Shown piece after piece: positions 60,401-64,000 of a stretch of DNA of 64,000 nt. Under the pieces are notes generated by a model. The model was not told the DNA's origin. It ran no database searches and saw only the letters and a list, made by a program, of their open reading frames with translations. Both the position numbers and the translations under genes were made by a program. The stretch is from Branchinecta lynchi. Its lineage: Eukaryota > Arthropoda > Branchiopoda > Anostraca > Branchinectidae. How positions within the stretch are numbered: position 1 is the stretch's first letter; every line of letters starts with the position of its first letter. The stretch covers positions 15,757,280-15,821,279 of the forward strand of contig JAKZAP010000006.1 in the NCBI GenBank assembly GCA_023053575.1, given 5' to 3'.

Positions 60401-63213
60401 GGTAGTATGACAGTAACAGCAAAAAGTCGTTCATGCTTTAGTGTGCGACGCTTTGTAACAACTCGACAGAGCATCGATCAGCCTGGAGGCTATAAATACA
60501 TCACCGAAGAGTTTCACGATACATAACAACTTTCGCTCGCTAAAAAAGTTGGACGCTTAAATGGACAATGATTCTGTCGTCGACCTTTGCAGGAAAAAAA
60601 ACTTACAACAATAACTATATTCGTGGAGACAAAAAGGTTACGCTTGCAATTGAAATATCGACGTTTCCTTGTCTTGTTTGAAATAAAACAACAGATTATG
60701 CTTTTTGCTGTATTTATGAACAATACACGATACATTATACATTAACAACATGCGATATGATGTGATATTTATTAACGGTAAAACGCCGTAATGGACCGTG
60801 TTTAATACAAAGATACGAAAACGGAAGACTAAATTCTTCCAGTGAATAAAGTTCCGTGTTCTTCCTAACTCACCTTAACTCAAAAACAAAATAAGAAATC
60901 TAAAAAAAAAATCTCCACGTGCCGTCTACCCAGACTAGACAACATTCCCAAGTTCTTGTTCCCCCCCAAAACTGTGTATATATCCGTCAAAATTGTCTCA
61001 GTTTTCTCACGTGAAGAAATTAACCGTGACTTTTGCGAATTATAGATTTCCTGTCATACTGTTTCAGGAAATGAACAATTTTCTTACACAGATTGCAATT
61101 GCACAAAATAATTGTAGATTTAAATGCTACGGGTACTATGGTTCTCACAGTATCCACTGGAACGGAGCCAGGGGGTGCGAGACATCAGGGAAAAGGTACA
61201 TCAGAAGAGTAGATAATCGCCCCCAGGTTTGTGGAAAGGGGGGTAATAGTCCTGGTCGGGGTGGTGGGGTATGTCCACCCCCTCGAGTAAATGGTTGACT
61301 TTTTGGTTTGATCAGTTATTACCTTTATGTCTCTAGTCTTTCCAGCACTGATTGCCACGTGTGCTTAGAAATCTTGCGGTAAGCCAGCGTTGGCAACCGC
61401 CAGGTTGCGAGAAGCACGCCATTTGAGGAGTCGTTCACCGTTGTTATTTATGTTTTCGATTGTTATGATGATGATGATTTAGGTAATGAAGTTTTACAGC
61501 TTAACTGCGGAACTTGGCATCTCCTCTCAGGTACAAAACACTTAAAGTATAAGTACACAAATAATCCAGAAAGTTGACCCAACCGGGGAAAAGCTTTTTT
61601 TTTCAACTATTATTGTTCGGTGATTATAGGGGAGATAATTGGGACTTTTCTGGTGAAACGGAGTTCACGACACTTGGTTTCTGTCGAGGGATCAGGTCTG
61701 TTGGTGCTTTGAACCCGGTTCGTCCCTGTCACTAAAAATGCTATGGTTTCGGTCTGATTCAAACTTGAGATCGCCTCCTTTTTTACTTTTGATCCTGCAA
61801 GCCCATGGATGTGCATTCAGAAATATTCATCATTGCCACCATCCCTATCCAACAAAAGTCTACGCAAAGTATTCAAGTTTCTTCTGACACCTTTTAACTA
61901 TAAGAAGTTTATCGCGGTAATTTATCGCGCAAATAGATATTCTCATGTCAAGGTCACATAAGGGGATTAACCTGTTGATGTCATCACGATGGGCCCTAGC
62001 ACAAACAAATAATCTACAGGAACCTCCGCCTCCCTATCTCTGCAACACTACTATGCGGAGTCGAATATATTGCGATACCCTATCCGATGCAAACGAGCAA
62101 AGGAGGAGCTACGCAGAACAACATAATTTGTTACCTCTACTAACAGCTATATCGCAGTTGAACTCCACAGAAGAATACGAACGCCGTCTGAGTCGTCCTT
62201 TACAGCTGAGTGGTCATCTACCATGGCGACATCACGTCGAACTCGCTGCAGACCTGGTTCTCCACCCCTGCAGGCATCCTACTGTTTTTATGGCAATTGC
62301 CCTTCGATCAAGTGCCATATAGTGATCGCTATTTCTGTCCGTCCGTCGGTCTGTTGGTCGGTCCAGAGAAATAAAATCGAAGTGTTGCTCTTGTAACACT
62401 TTAGTTGGCGAAGCCGAACAAGGGTTGCCGCAACAAGTCATGTTGCCCAGGCAACGTAGATCTAGTTGTTCTTGGCTCTAGTTAAGTGAAGAAGTACAAG
62501 ATAAATATTTGTCTGTCCCCTCTGTCCTTAAAGGACACCTGAATGAAGAGGACCAAGTATCATCCCTATCCGTATGACTTCCGCTAACGTTGACTGCAGA
62601 AAACCCAATCAAAATACGGAATAGTGTTTCCAAGCTATGATTTTTGCTCCATTTTGCATCTGTCTTGCATCTTCAGTACCGAACAATTTTAGAAATGAAC
62701 AAATGTCTCCAATCTACCCTCCTTCTAGAATATTTTTTAACCAGTTTAGTTCAAACGTATATCTAGAAGAAATCCCAATACGATCCGGCCAGCGCTGTAC
62801 AAGATTTGAATGAATTGCGCTTTTTGTCTTGAAGTCTGCATGTGCAAACCTCTGGAAACGAACATACCTATTTTGAAAACGTCACGCTCAGGAGAAGAAT
62901 ACTCACCTTGGTCATGTCTGTAAATGCATCCTCCATGGTGTGTTCGAGTATGGTTTCATTGTTCAGGTGTCATTTAAATATAGCACACCAGCACACAATT
63001 AGCTTCCCTCTGAAGTTTCAGCTGATGGGTTAAGATGAGCTGAAAGAGCTTTTCTGAAACCTTATTCTCTTGTAGCTTACCTGACCTGCTGGTTGGTGCT
63101 CCTTTCTACCATGGGAAAGACGAAGGAGGCGCTGTCTACATTTACTACAATGAACCTGGTGGTCTTACGGCAGATATGCCATACACCAAACTTACAGGGA
63201 AGCAAGAGTCAAG
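9297..63213 (+). CDS. Integrin alpha subunit, PS1/laminin-receptor-like, amino-terminal part (spliced, 7 exons, continues past window)
   Basis: Integrin alpha subunits pair with a beta subunit in the plasma membrane and bind extracellular matrix. The laminin-type (PS1, alpha-3/6/7) branch binds laminin. The seven exons join in phase to about 364 residues: a signal peptide, then FG-GAP blades of the seven-bladed propeller. Landmarks are FGYSVAEHQ (blade 1), ILVGAPLDQNLQPG, DGQWMGVTVRSQGPG, VCAHRY with paired cysteines, EQFGYCQVGTSG, FGSPGPYTWRG, AGAPRSNGTG, SSFGYELETADVNGDG and LPDLLVGAPFYHGKDEGG. The D-x-N-x-D-G-x-x-D calcium loop is split by intron 6. The assignment rests on remembered family features, not on a search. 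The absence of an inserted I domain fits the PS1/PS2 groups. All introns are GT-AG: about 7.9, 6.5, 6.4, 7.1, 11.2 and 13.6 kb. Exon 5 carries a one-base frame break, so the locus is either a sequencing-error casualty or a damaged allele. The 3' exons are outside the window. Confidence 0.93.
10276..11709 (+). mobile_element. GGGATCCC-bounded element with tandem core units, copy 1
   Basis: Begins agtttttgggatcccaaaac, then a GTCC/GTCT microsatellite (about 10328-10375), a conserved block, and about six core units of about 137 bp. The word gttgattagatg, or a variant of it, starts near 10677, 10814, 10951, 11088, 11223 and 11360. It ends tttttgggatcccatcgaaa-cctttggtcttg. Each core carries cggacaagtagttcgcccgg and ccggccaaaaccggaaag, an inverted CCGG-rich word pair. 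It is non-coding. This architecture (short subterminal inverted words, tetranucleotide microsatellite, tandem cores) resembles pearl/DINE-1-type Helitron-like non-autonomous elements; that placement is inference. Confidence 0.85.
12175..12354 (-). mobile_element. hAT-type MITE, CAGGCCCG family, copy 3 (nested in hAT-like element)
   Basis: Flanked by identical TTTTGTAT at 12167-12174 and 12355-12362. Ends are CAAAGCCGTATCCAGG and CCTGGATACGGGCCTG. It lies inside the 9530-12967 element, so it inserted later. Confidence 0.93.
13938..14152 (-). repeat. GC-rich foldback element, copy 2 (reverse)
   Basis: The ends are gagtgtacagcaagtgcg and ctacagcaggtgccgggg. The reverse strand reads cacctgctgtagactctttc-ccggcaccggccg, matching the left end at 4020. 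A half copy of its left flank (gcccactctcgactt) recurs at about 42493. Confidence 0.7.
15364..15711 (+). mobile_element. Palindromic element (TTTCGGCCCTTCTTGGCAAG family), interrupted half copy
   Basis: The left part gtgcaaaacggatacgccag and the right part cttggcaagggtcctcttca are the same arm that occurs uninterrupted at 31345-31430. The retroposon at 15422-15659 separates them. The opposite arm is absent or decayed. Confidence 0.7.
15422..15659 (-). mobile_element. Short retroposon end with GAAT tail and 15-bp target duplication
   Basis: Inserted into a palindromic element. TATTTCGGCCCTTCT occurs on both sides (15407-15421 and 15660-15674). The insert starts with GAATGAATGAATGAA and continues as an A-rich stretch. 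Read on the minus strand this is a 3' end with an ATTC tail. Duplications of this length are typical of LINE-encoded insertion. No reverse transcriptase remains. Confidence 0.72.
17423..17550 (+). CDS. Integrin alpha exon 2 (blade 1 end, first cysteine pair)
   Basis: The acceptor is tttttttttccag|G, and the first G completes the Trp codon of exon 1. Encodes residues 60-102: ILVGAPLDQNLQPG, an N-K-S glycosylation sequon, then SGALWKCPL and a second cysteine in DCEQV. The LVGAP core is the cage motif of an FG-GAP blade, and the spacing of the two cysteines fits the conserved first disulfide of integrin alpha chains. The donor is gtttgt at 17551, weaker than the others because position +3 is T. 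The phase (one leftover G) matches exon 3, where the joint codon is GCA (Ala). Confidence 0.92.
18283..18380 (+). tRNA. tRNA-Thr(TGT)-like sequence with an insertion in the D arm (probable pseudogene)
   Basis: The acceptor halves TCCTCAG (18283-18289) and CTGAGGA (18373-18379) pair perfectly. Anticodon arm CCTGC-CTTGTAA-GCAGA places anticodon TGT at 18341-18343. The T arm is GTGGG-TTCAAAT-CCCGA, and the B-box GGTTCAAATCC is intact. The D arm has TGGTAAGAGC, but its 5' half is separated by about 25 extra bases (ttattaatgatatatagatggctaataat). Without them the length would be about 73. A nuclear tRNA intron would lie after the anticodon, not here, so this is more likely a disrupted gene or pseudogene than a spliced one. 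Confidence 0.6.
19441..20622 (+). mobile_element. GGGATCCC-bounded element with tandem core units, copy 2, with inverted terminus
   Basis: Starts ACTTTTTGGGATCCCAAAAC and ends GGGATCCCAAAAAGT, an inverted copy of its own left end. That end includes a reversed block (about 20500-20622) with the gacagacggacaac microsatellite. A GGGATCCCATCG boundary lies inside at about 20458-20469. The other copies stop at that inner boundary, so this copy shows a longer form or a tail-to-tail insertion. Core units are decayed. Confidence 0.82.
21942..22362 (+). mobile_element. piggyBac-type MITE with TTAA duplication, copy 1
   Basis: Ends AGGACACCTGAATGAAG and, on the other strand, AGGACACCTGAACAATGAAA. Flanked by TTAA at 21938-21941 and 22363-22366. 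TTAA targets with short inverted ends are typical of piggyBac elements. No transposase. Confidence 0.85.
22895..22978 (-). mobile_element. hAT-type MITE, CAGGCCCG family, copy 4, minimal 84-bp form
   Basis: Flanked by identical GCTGACGG (22887-22894 and 22979-22986). Both terminal repeats and their G/C tracts are present, but the A/T core is gone. The tracts are fused through ggtcgacc into a strong hairpin. It is either an internal deletion after insertion or a mobile minimal form. Confidence 0.92.
24096..24199 (+). CDS. Integrin alpha exon 3 (blade 2, GQWMGVTV motif)
   Basis: The acceptor is gtttgttaattgtag. With the G carried over from exon 2 it reads ALSSDRLHPPGDDEIK, then DGQWMGVTVRSQGPGKK and VL (residues 103-137), ending exactly on a codon boundary before gtaag at 24200. 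The QWMG/QWLG plus SQGPGGK-type motif is one of the most conserved stretches in I-domain-less integrin alpha chains, so this exon anchors the identification. A start codon at 24059 opens the same frame upstream, but that part is intron. Confidence 0.94.
24470..24629. repeat. Palindromic element (same family), short form
   Basis: The arms atttgacaatgcaaaacgga and ccgttttgccctgtcgag face each other with almost no spacer. The central ggcaagggtcctcttcaggc part of other copies is deleted. Confidence 0.75.
24838..24905 (-). repeat. Inverted pair of a 70-bp repeat, copy 1
   Basis: gcttactctgcatgatggtt-tttagtagctta and the palindrome ccctaatatagggat. The reverse complement occurs at 27303-27375 with the same order of words. 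Confidence 0.65.
27303..27375 (+). repeat. Inverted pair of a 70-bp repeat, copy 2
   Basis: tccctatattagggattgta, agctattgaaaaccag, taagcagagtaagcat. Reverse orientation of 24838-24905, directly abutting the dispersed repeat at about 27385. Confidence 0.65.
27385..27720 (+). repeat. Dispersed repeat of about 330 bp, copy 2
   Basis: Matches copy 1 in order: gccgtcctcacatcac, acgcggaagatttgaaac, acttattttttcgcaaa, caagcgcacagaggtaccac, atcgggtctttaagcgaata. The third copy at about 34560-34855 is more diverged, with gaggtacaagcacatacaca and cttttcggttaaactttaaa. Confidence 0.65.
27931..28200. repeat. Palindromic element (TTTCGGCCCTTCTTGGCAAG family), third copy
   Basis: The left arm begins cttcagcccaagctgactgt and includes tttcggcccttcttggcaag. 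The right arm carries cttgcctcttggaaagaagg-gccgaaac and ends catccgttggccactatcaa. It contains a small duplication of the gaagg-ccgaaa word. Confidence 0.75.
28257..28439 (+). mobile_element. hAT-type MITE, CAGGCCCG family, copy 5
   Basis: Flanked by identical GTTGCTCG (28249-28256 and 28440-28447). Full-length form with both G/C tracts and the core. Confidence 0.93.
29832..29935 (-). repeat. ATTC/ATTT microsatellite with retroposon-like tail
   Basis: attcattcattcatttattt followed by atttccctcaaag and an A-rich stretch. Read on the minus strand it is an A/T-rich 3' end with AAATAAAT and a GAAT tail, like the proven insertion at 15422-15659. No flanking duplication identified. Confidence 0.5.
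30622..30749 (+). CDS. Integrin alpha exon 4 (blades 2-3, conserved cysteines)
   Basis: The acceptor is aacatattctag. Encodes VCAHRYIRKG, then GQGLCYTLTPELDYDEAW and EPCRGRPIN (residues 138-179), ending with CG before gtaagc at 30750. The joint codon CGA with exon 5 gives RAHEQFG. The Cys in VCAHRY pairs in known integrins with the Cys of the following G-x-C-Y stretch. The third Cys (EPC) is expected to pair with the Cys of FGYC in exon 5. The reading frame on this strand is short, so simple ORF tracking misses the exon. Confidence 0.92.
31345..31570. repeat. Palindromic element (TTTCGGCCCTTCTTGGCAAG family), best two-armed copy
   Basis: Arms of about 90 bases run from tttgacagtgcaaaacggat to caagggtcatcttcaggctc and return inverted to ccgttttgcaccgtcaaata, with a spacer of only about 30 bases. 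The right side continues into cagtcagcttgggccaaagg. Confidence 0.82.
31855..32043 (+). mobile_element. hAT-type MITE, CAGGCCCG family, copy 6
   Basis: Flanked by identical GTTGGAGG (31847-31854 and 32044-32051). The first base is T instead of C. It carries a 22-base G run just before ttcaaccccctaac, which could fold back on the C run. Confidence 0.92.
32262..32484. mobile_element. Inverted-repeat element with GAGCGTGTTCCACCCT-type ends, copy 2
   Basis: The ends aagagcgtgttccaccctt and aggatggaacacgctcta form 17-19-base inverted repeats. The body contains ctctgtaacgtgattggtcg and tcgtgacgtcatccgtag. No transposase frame. Confidence 0.8.
33944..34248. mobile_element. Inverted-repeat element with GAGCGTGTTCCACCCT-type ends, copy 3
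   Basis: The ends gagcgtgtttcaccctac and agggtggaacacgctctg bound a body with catgacgtcacgaattctgg, tccgaccaatcacgttacag and an extra block of tagtaactactagt-like words. It is in opposite orientation to copy 2. A lone right end of this family lies at 35003-35038. Confidence 0.8.
34560..34855 (+). repeat. Dispersed repeat of about 330 bp, copy 3 (diverged)
   Basis: Aligned by tacaagcacatacacatacc, aatccgaaagaatgggttc and the closing aaccttttcggttaaac. It has an internal duplication of caatgtaacgca words. Confidence 0.55.
36742..37624 (+). mobile_element. GGATCC-bounded element with tandem core units, copy 3
   Basis: Starts attttttggatcccaaaacg with the tgtccgtctgtccgtcc microsatellite near 36784-36801, followed by core units carrying ttcgtccggaatccggccaa. 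The right boundary has lost most of its GGGATCCC (only catcc...tcgaaacctttggtc remains). It is shorter and more diverged than copy 1. Confidence 0.82.
37857..38067 (+). CDS. Integrin alpha exon 5 (blade 3) with one-base frame break
   Basis: The acceptor is attttgttctag. The first frame reads AHEQFGYCQVGTSGAIL, FGSPGPYTWRGTLFVTSV, and then would hit TAA at 37990-37992. From 37983 a second frame continues EDFLKRDKQMYYAPVTPEN and SPVDKYSYF to the donor gtaag at 38068. Both halves match the PS1-type blade in correct order. The exon length (211) is one short of what the flanking phases need (212), so one base is missing around 37978-37983. An internal intron is unlikely because nothing in the family order is missing. 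This is either an assembly or sequencing error or a real null mutation. Confidence 0.9.
39303..39514. repeat. Near-perfect foldback element
   Basis: The arms begin ggtccatttacacactgcgt and end acgcagtgtgtaaacccacc. Inner parts acgttttgagcttgaaaacg and ttttcaagctcaaaacatgc also pair, as do agcaatacgg words. The left arm has an internal partial repeat of aatccgagc. Arms are about 90 bases with a short central loop. Confidence 0.82.
40109..40533. mobile_element. Terminal-inverted-repeat element, copy 1, carrying a MITE
   Basis: The left end gttatacacatatcctaaaa-tttggggcatgg faces the right end ccatgcccaaaaatttagga-tttgaatatgac. Copy 2 is at 41965-42450. The CAGGCCCG MITE at 40306-40462 is inserted inside. 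No coding capacity. Confidence 0.75.
40306..40462 (-). mobile_element. hAT-type MITE, CAGGCCCG family, copy 7 (nested in a foldback)
   Basis: Flanks are ATAGGGAC (40298-40305) and GTAGGGAC (40463-40470), seven of eight identical. The more diverged ends (CAGGACCGTATTCAGG) suggest an older insertion. It lies inside the inverted-repeat element at about 40109-40533. Confidence 0.88.
41965..42450. mobile_element. Terminal-inverted-repeat element, copy 2, carrying a MITE
   Basis: The ends gtcatacacaaatcctaaat and ataggatttgcgtatgac, with inner gggcatgatgctccaacg and gtttgagcatcatgccc, match copy 1. The MITE at 42159-42341 lies inside. The words catgatg-tccaacgt recur several times in the body. Confidence 0.75.
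42159..42341 (+). mobile_element. hAT-type MITE, CAGGCCCG family, copy 8 (nested in a foldback)
   Basis: Flanks are ACTGTGAC (42151-42158) and ATTGTGAC (42342-42349), seven of eight identical. It is inserted in the inverted-repeat element at about 41965-42450, at a different site from the insertion in its sister element at 40 kb. Confidence 0.88.
45043..45190. repeat. GC-rich foldback element with ACCCGAGGGGTTG arms
   Basis: gcacccgaggggttgct on the left faces caacccctcggtggcac on the right. Inner words gtgtaaacctgg and ttggtttacatc also pair. The centre is ggcaccggcatggcactggc-like. Similar to, but distinct from, the 4.0 and 13.9 kb elements. Confidence 0.7.
45302..45370 (-). repeat. Retroposon-like 3' end with CAAGTT tail
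   Basis: gtcaagttcaagttcaatgg, then gtttattaacaaatacaaaa. On the minus strand this reads as an AATAAAC-type 3' end with a short (AACTTG) tail, a form common for LINE 3' ends. Confidence 0.5.
45748..45999. repeat. Foldback element of about 250 bp
   Basis: The left arm cagcgctccaagtggactgg, gtttctgttagtcccc and tagacatagtaaaa pairs with the right ttttactatgtctgtc, gggggattaacagaaac and ccgcttggaagtgct. The centre is about 90 bases. It lies in intron 5. Confidence 0.78.
46638..46764. repeat. Tandem repeat, about 2.8 units of 46 bp
   Basis: Units start with gaaaatctatacagatttg at 46638, 46684 and 46730 and differ at a few positions. Confidence 0.9.
47707..47836 (+). mobile_element. hAT-type MITE, CAGGCCCG family, copy 9, shortened
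   Basis: Flanked by identical CCTCTCGT (47699-47706 and 47837-47844). The core is shortened: the acaaaaaaga part and agcctataa are retained, and the following A/T block is lost. Confidence 0.92.
49032..49191 (-). mobile_element. hAT-type MITE, CAGGCCCG family, copy 10
   Basis: Flanked by identical TTGGTGTT (49024-49031 and 49192-49199). It lies only 85 bases upstream of exon 6 and so next to its acceptor region. Confidence 0.92.
49277..49481 (+). CDS. Integrin alpha exon 6 (blades 3-4, calcium loop start)
   Basis: The acceptor is cacttggcattctag. The joint codon G|GA continues YFG into MSVTGGRFFPGTMSYVAGAP, RSNGTGQVIFTTKPN and PGEQFASSFGYELETADVN GDG (residues 251-318). It carries one blade cage (YVAGAPRSNGTG), an N-G-T glycosylation sequon and the first half of a D-x-N-x-D-G calcium loop. 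The donor is gtgag at 49482. The MSVTGGRFF stretch is typical of the PS1-like branch. Confidence 0.94.
49703..49792 (+). repeat. Palindromic element (same family), single arm
   Basis: One arm from tttgacaatgcgaaacg to aagggtccgcttcaggctcg, 222 bases after exon 6. No second arm was found nearby. Weaker single-arm remnants lie at about 35276-35400 and 47497-47572. Confidence 0.7.
50066..50303. repeat. G/C-tract repeat with gcgc-type ends, possible hAT MITE
   Basis: The ends cataggcgcagtctgg and, reversed, cagtggcgccatttc are loosely similar, and long G and C tracts lie just inside. The middle (ggccgctaaataggtttcaa, aaggcaaaatgcaaa) recurs inverted at about 33630-33690. I could not match an 8-bp duplication. 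Confidence 0.5.
53441..54394 (-). mobile_element. GGGATCCC-bounded element with tandem core units, copy 4 (reverse)
   Basis: The reverse orientation is clear: it opens with aaaggtttcgatgggatccc and closes with cacgttttgggatcccaaaa, with the gacggacggacagacagac microsatellite near 54318-54340. The core units carry the reversed ccggttttggccggattccg word. Confidence 0.85.
54971..55061. repeat. Perfect palindrome followed by a perfect 35-bp tandem pair
   Basis: TGTGATCATA-CAAT-TATGATCACA (54971-54994) is a perfect inverted repeat. A 35-bp unit beginning acaggggatcgtatccagc occurs twice without change (54992-55026, 55027-55061). Confidence 0.9.
55338..56120. repeat. Tandem duplication, unit 1
   Basis: Starts gtacacttaatatgtgacaa and ends gtggttttgttagaggggtt. 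It is repeated directly at 56173-56895 after a 52-base spacer. The start holds an inverted repeat (cttaatatgtgacaacatctgttgtcatatattaag, in two halves), which might be an element end. No gene. Confidence 0.88.
56173..56895. repeat. Tandem duplication, unit 2
   Basis: A direct copy of 55338-56120 at an offset of 835 bases, about 60 bases shorter because of small deletions (e.g. near 56510 and 56640), plus scattered point changes. Similar frames on the minus strand in both units share no codon-preserving pattern. Confidence 0.88.
57355..57780 (+). mobile_element. Decayed GGATCC-family relic, split by MITE copy 11
   Basis: Short matches to the left end and microsatellite of the GGGATCCC family flank the MITE at 57396-57573. 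To the right, ctcgtagtagtttaggtatt and tttgggtcaaagtaaggtca recall the block before the cores in other copies. The core units themselves are missing. Confidence 0.65.
57396..57573 (+). mobile_element. hAT-type MITE, CAGGCCCG family, copy 11 (nested in GGTCC relic)
   Basis: Flanked by identical CCTGTGGC (57388-57395 and 57574-57581). It interrupts a decayed copy of the GGGATCCC family: the sequence left of it reads ggtccaaaaatgtggtgatc-ggatacct and the right side continues with the CTGT microsatellite of that family. Confidence 0.92.
58507..59620 (+). mobile_element. GGGATCCC-bounded element with tandem core units, copy 5
   Basis: Starts gtttttattgggatcccaaa, with the microsatellite at about 58566-58598, five or six core units, and ends ttttttgggatcccatcgaa-acctttggtcttg. 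One core (about 59222-59295) has a local expansion of a 20-base word, cggacatatagttcgac. Confidence 0.85.
59774..60218. mobile_element. Possible terminal-inverted-repeat element with CTAG...TTTTTCCG ends
   Basis: The left end CTAGACCTAAGGCGTTTTTCCG and the right end, on the other strand, CTAGAGGCCTTTTTCCG share most positions. The interior has repeated gtgtttccgcg and gtggctcga words. No target duplication that I can read with confidence. Confidence 0.55.
62532..62973 (+). mobile_element. piggyBac-type MITE with TTAA duplication, copy 2
   Basis: Same ends and body as 21942-22362 in the same orientation, flanked by TTAA at 62528-62531 and 62974-62977. It differs by small insertions (a 20-base gain near 62760) and point changes. 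It lies 102 bases before exon 7. Confidence 0.85.
63076..63213 (+). CDS. Integrin alpha exon 7 (blade 5, second half of calcium loop)
   Basis: The acceptor is ccttattctcttgtag. With GG from exon 6 it reads DG|LPDLLVGAPFYHGKDEGG, AVYIYYNEPGG and PYTKLTGKQESR (residues 319-364), ending with AG before gtaggaa at 63214. The junction completes the calcium loop D-V-N-G-D-G-L-P-D, and LLVGAP is the blade cage. The next exon, which should begin by completing an Arg/Ser codon and continue with an FG strand, is outside the window. The following 786 bases are intron with degenerate repeats only. Confidence 0.94.
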
Positions 63214-64000
63214 GTAGGAATTTCTTGACCTTTGGCAAAAGTGTATTATGGAGGCTGGGCTCTTTTAGAAGGGAGGGGACAAGGTTGCGTAGAGTGATCT
63301 GGGCTTGCCATTTCTGGTCGAAAGACTGTGATGACCCTGTCGGGGTTAGTCAAACACAAAACCCTGATTTTTCGATACCCTATGCCAAACGCTGGATATG
63401 TCTAGCATTTGGCATACCCTAGGCCTAGCGCTGGATTCACTATGCTATGTAATGTTGCCCAATAAAATATTGATGATGAGTAAAGCTCAGAAACCAACCA
63501 ATCATAATTCATTTTTGTTGTACTAGGTCAAGGTTAAGTTACCACCAGGTATCCAGCATTAGGCACAGGCTATGCGAAACGCTAGATATTCCCAGCGTTT
63601 AAGTAAGTAAGTCAGTAATTTATTTGTAGTCCGCCATTTCGAAAAAGTGGAGTAAATGAAAGAAAGTGAATAACTTTGTCATAGGGCAACCAAGACTCAA
63701 GGATTTGTGATAGACTGGTCGGGGTCCAATGAGCTATCCTTTCATTTTGACCTGGGGTTGCAGTTTCCAGACGCAAGAGCGCCTATTATATGTGGTTGCT
63801 TTGACCACCGAGCTTGGTGGGTGCTCGGGCACCGCGTGAAGAGTGAGACCGTGTACTAACTAGACACCGACACCCAAAAAATTAAAACGCAACCTCTCGG
63901 CACCACCCCTCTCACTATATTTATTTCCGCGTTTCTAAATTCATATTCCTCCATTTGGCATGAACTGCAATTCAGTTTTGTTTCCTTCCTATTAATACTG
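63214..64000 (+). other. Start of intron 7 (open at window edge)
   Basis: Begins with gtaggaat. About 63370-63730 resembles a repeat fragment at 13080-13262, with parts in opposite orientation, and contains repeated aacgctggata-type words. A short AAGT run at 63602-63613 followed by TTTATT resembles the retroposon tails seen elsewhere. No exon was recognised. Confidence 0.6.

Larger units (their letters stand above)
49482..63075 (+). other. Intron 6
   Basis: GT-AG intron of 13594 bases in phase 2, the longest here. Contents: a palindromic-element fragment (about 49703-49792), a G-tract repeat with gcgc-type ends (about 50066-50303), an inverted GGATCC element (53441-54394), a perfect 35-bp tandem pair (54992-55061), a tandem duplication (55338-56895), a GGTCC relic carrying a hAT MITE (about 57355-57780) and a GGGATCCC element (about 58507-59620). 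It also has an element with CTAG...TTTTTCCG ends (59774-60218) and a TTAA MITE (62532-62973). A 126-codon open frame at 61945-62322 on the sense strand has no recognisable domain or convincing splice borders. I see nothing in about 50350-53400 beyond quasi-repeats of GTTCCGTGTT, and nothing in 60250-61900. Confidence 0.85.

Overview
The window is animal nuclear DNA, not bacterial. It has one protein-coding gene that I can support, split into short exons by introns of 6.4 to 13.6 kb with GT-AG borders, and the rest is dense with short DNA transposons. The gene encodes the amino-terminal beta-propeller of an integrin alpha subunit on the + strand. From family knowledge the sequence looks most like the laminin-type (PS1 / alpha-3/6/7) branch. 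The wording of blades 3 to 5 looks most like protostome, especially arthropod, PS1 subunits. I would call the organism a protostome invertebrate, possibly an arthropod, but the window alone does not fix the species.

Layout: 1-9107 is upstream DNA with several foldback and terminal-inverted-repeat elements and no gene I can support. The gene runs from a start codon at 9297 and leaves the right edge. Its seven coding exons are 9297-9475, 17423-17550, 24096-24199, 30622-30749, 37857-38067, 49277-49481 and 63076-63213. All exon phases join correctly and give about 364 residues, with one exception. Exon 5 lacks one base near 37981, which breaks the frame. The missing carboxy-terminal part (rest of the propeller, thigh, calf, membrane segment, tail) must lie beyond 64000.

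The introns hold layered mobile elements. The clearest are: (1) a family of about 84-190 bp elements with CAGGCCCGTATCCAGG-type ends, long G/C tracts and 8-bp target duplications, i.e. hAT-type MITEs, with eleven copies; (2) a 3.4-kb non-coding hAT-like element with 21-bp inverted ends and a perfect 8-bp target duplication (9530-12967), itself invaded by two other elements; (3) GGGATCCC-bounded elements with a GTCC/GTCT microsatellite and tandem core units of about 137 bp, five main copies; (4) two TTAA-flanked piggyBac-type MITEs; (5) several palindromic foldback families; (6) microsatellite-tailed retroposon ends, one with a 15-bp target duplication. Nesting gives a relative age order: the hAT-like element, the GGATCC relic at 57.4 kb and the 40-42 kb foldbacks are older than the CAGGCCCG MITEs inserted in them.

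A tRNA-Thr(TGT)-like sequence with an extra stretch in its D arm lies in intron 2. A tandem duplication of about 0.75 kb lies at 55.3-56.9 kb. I found no rRNA, CRISPR array, bacterial operon or intact transposase or reverse transcriptase. Most open frames are 60-140 codons and look like chance.
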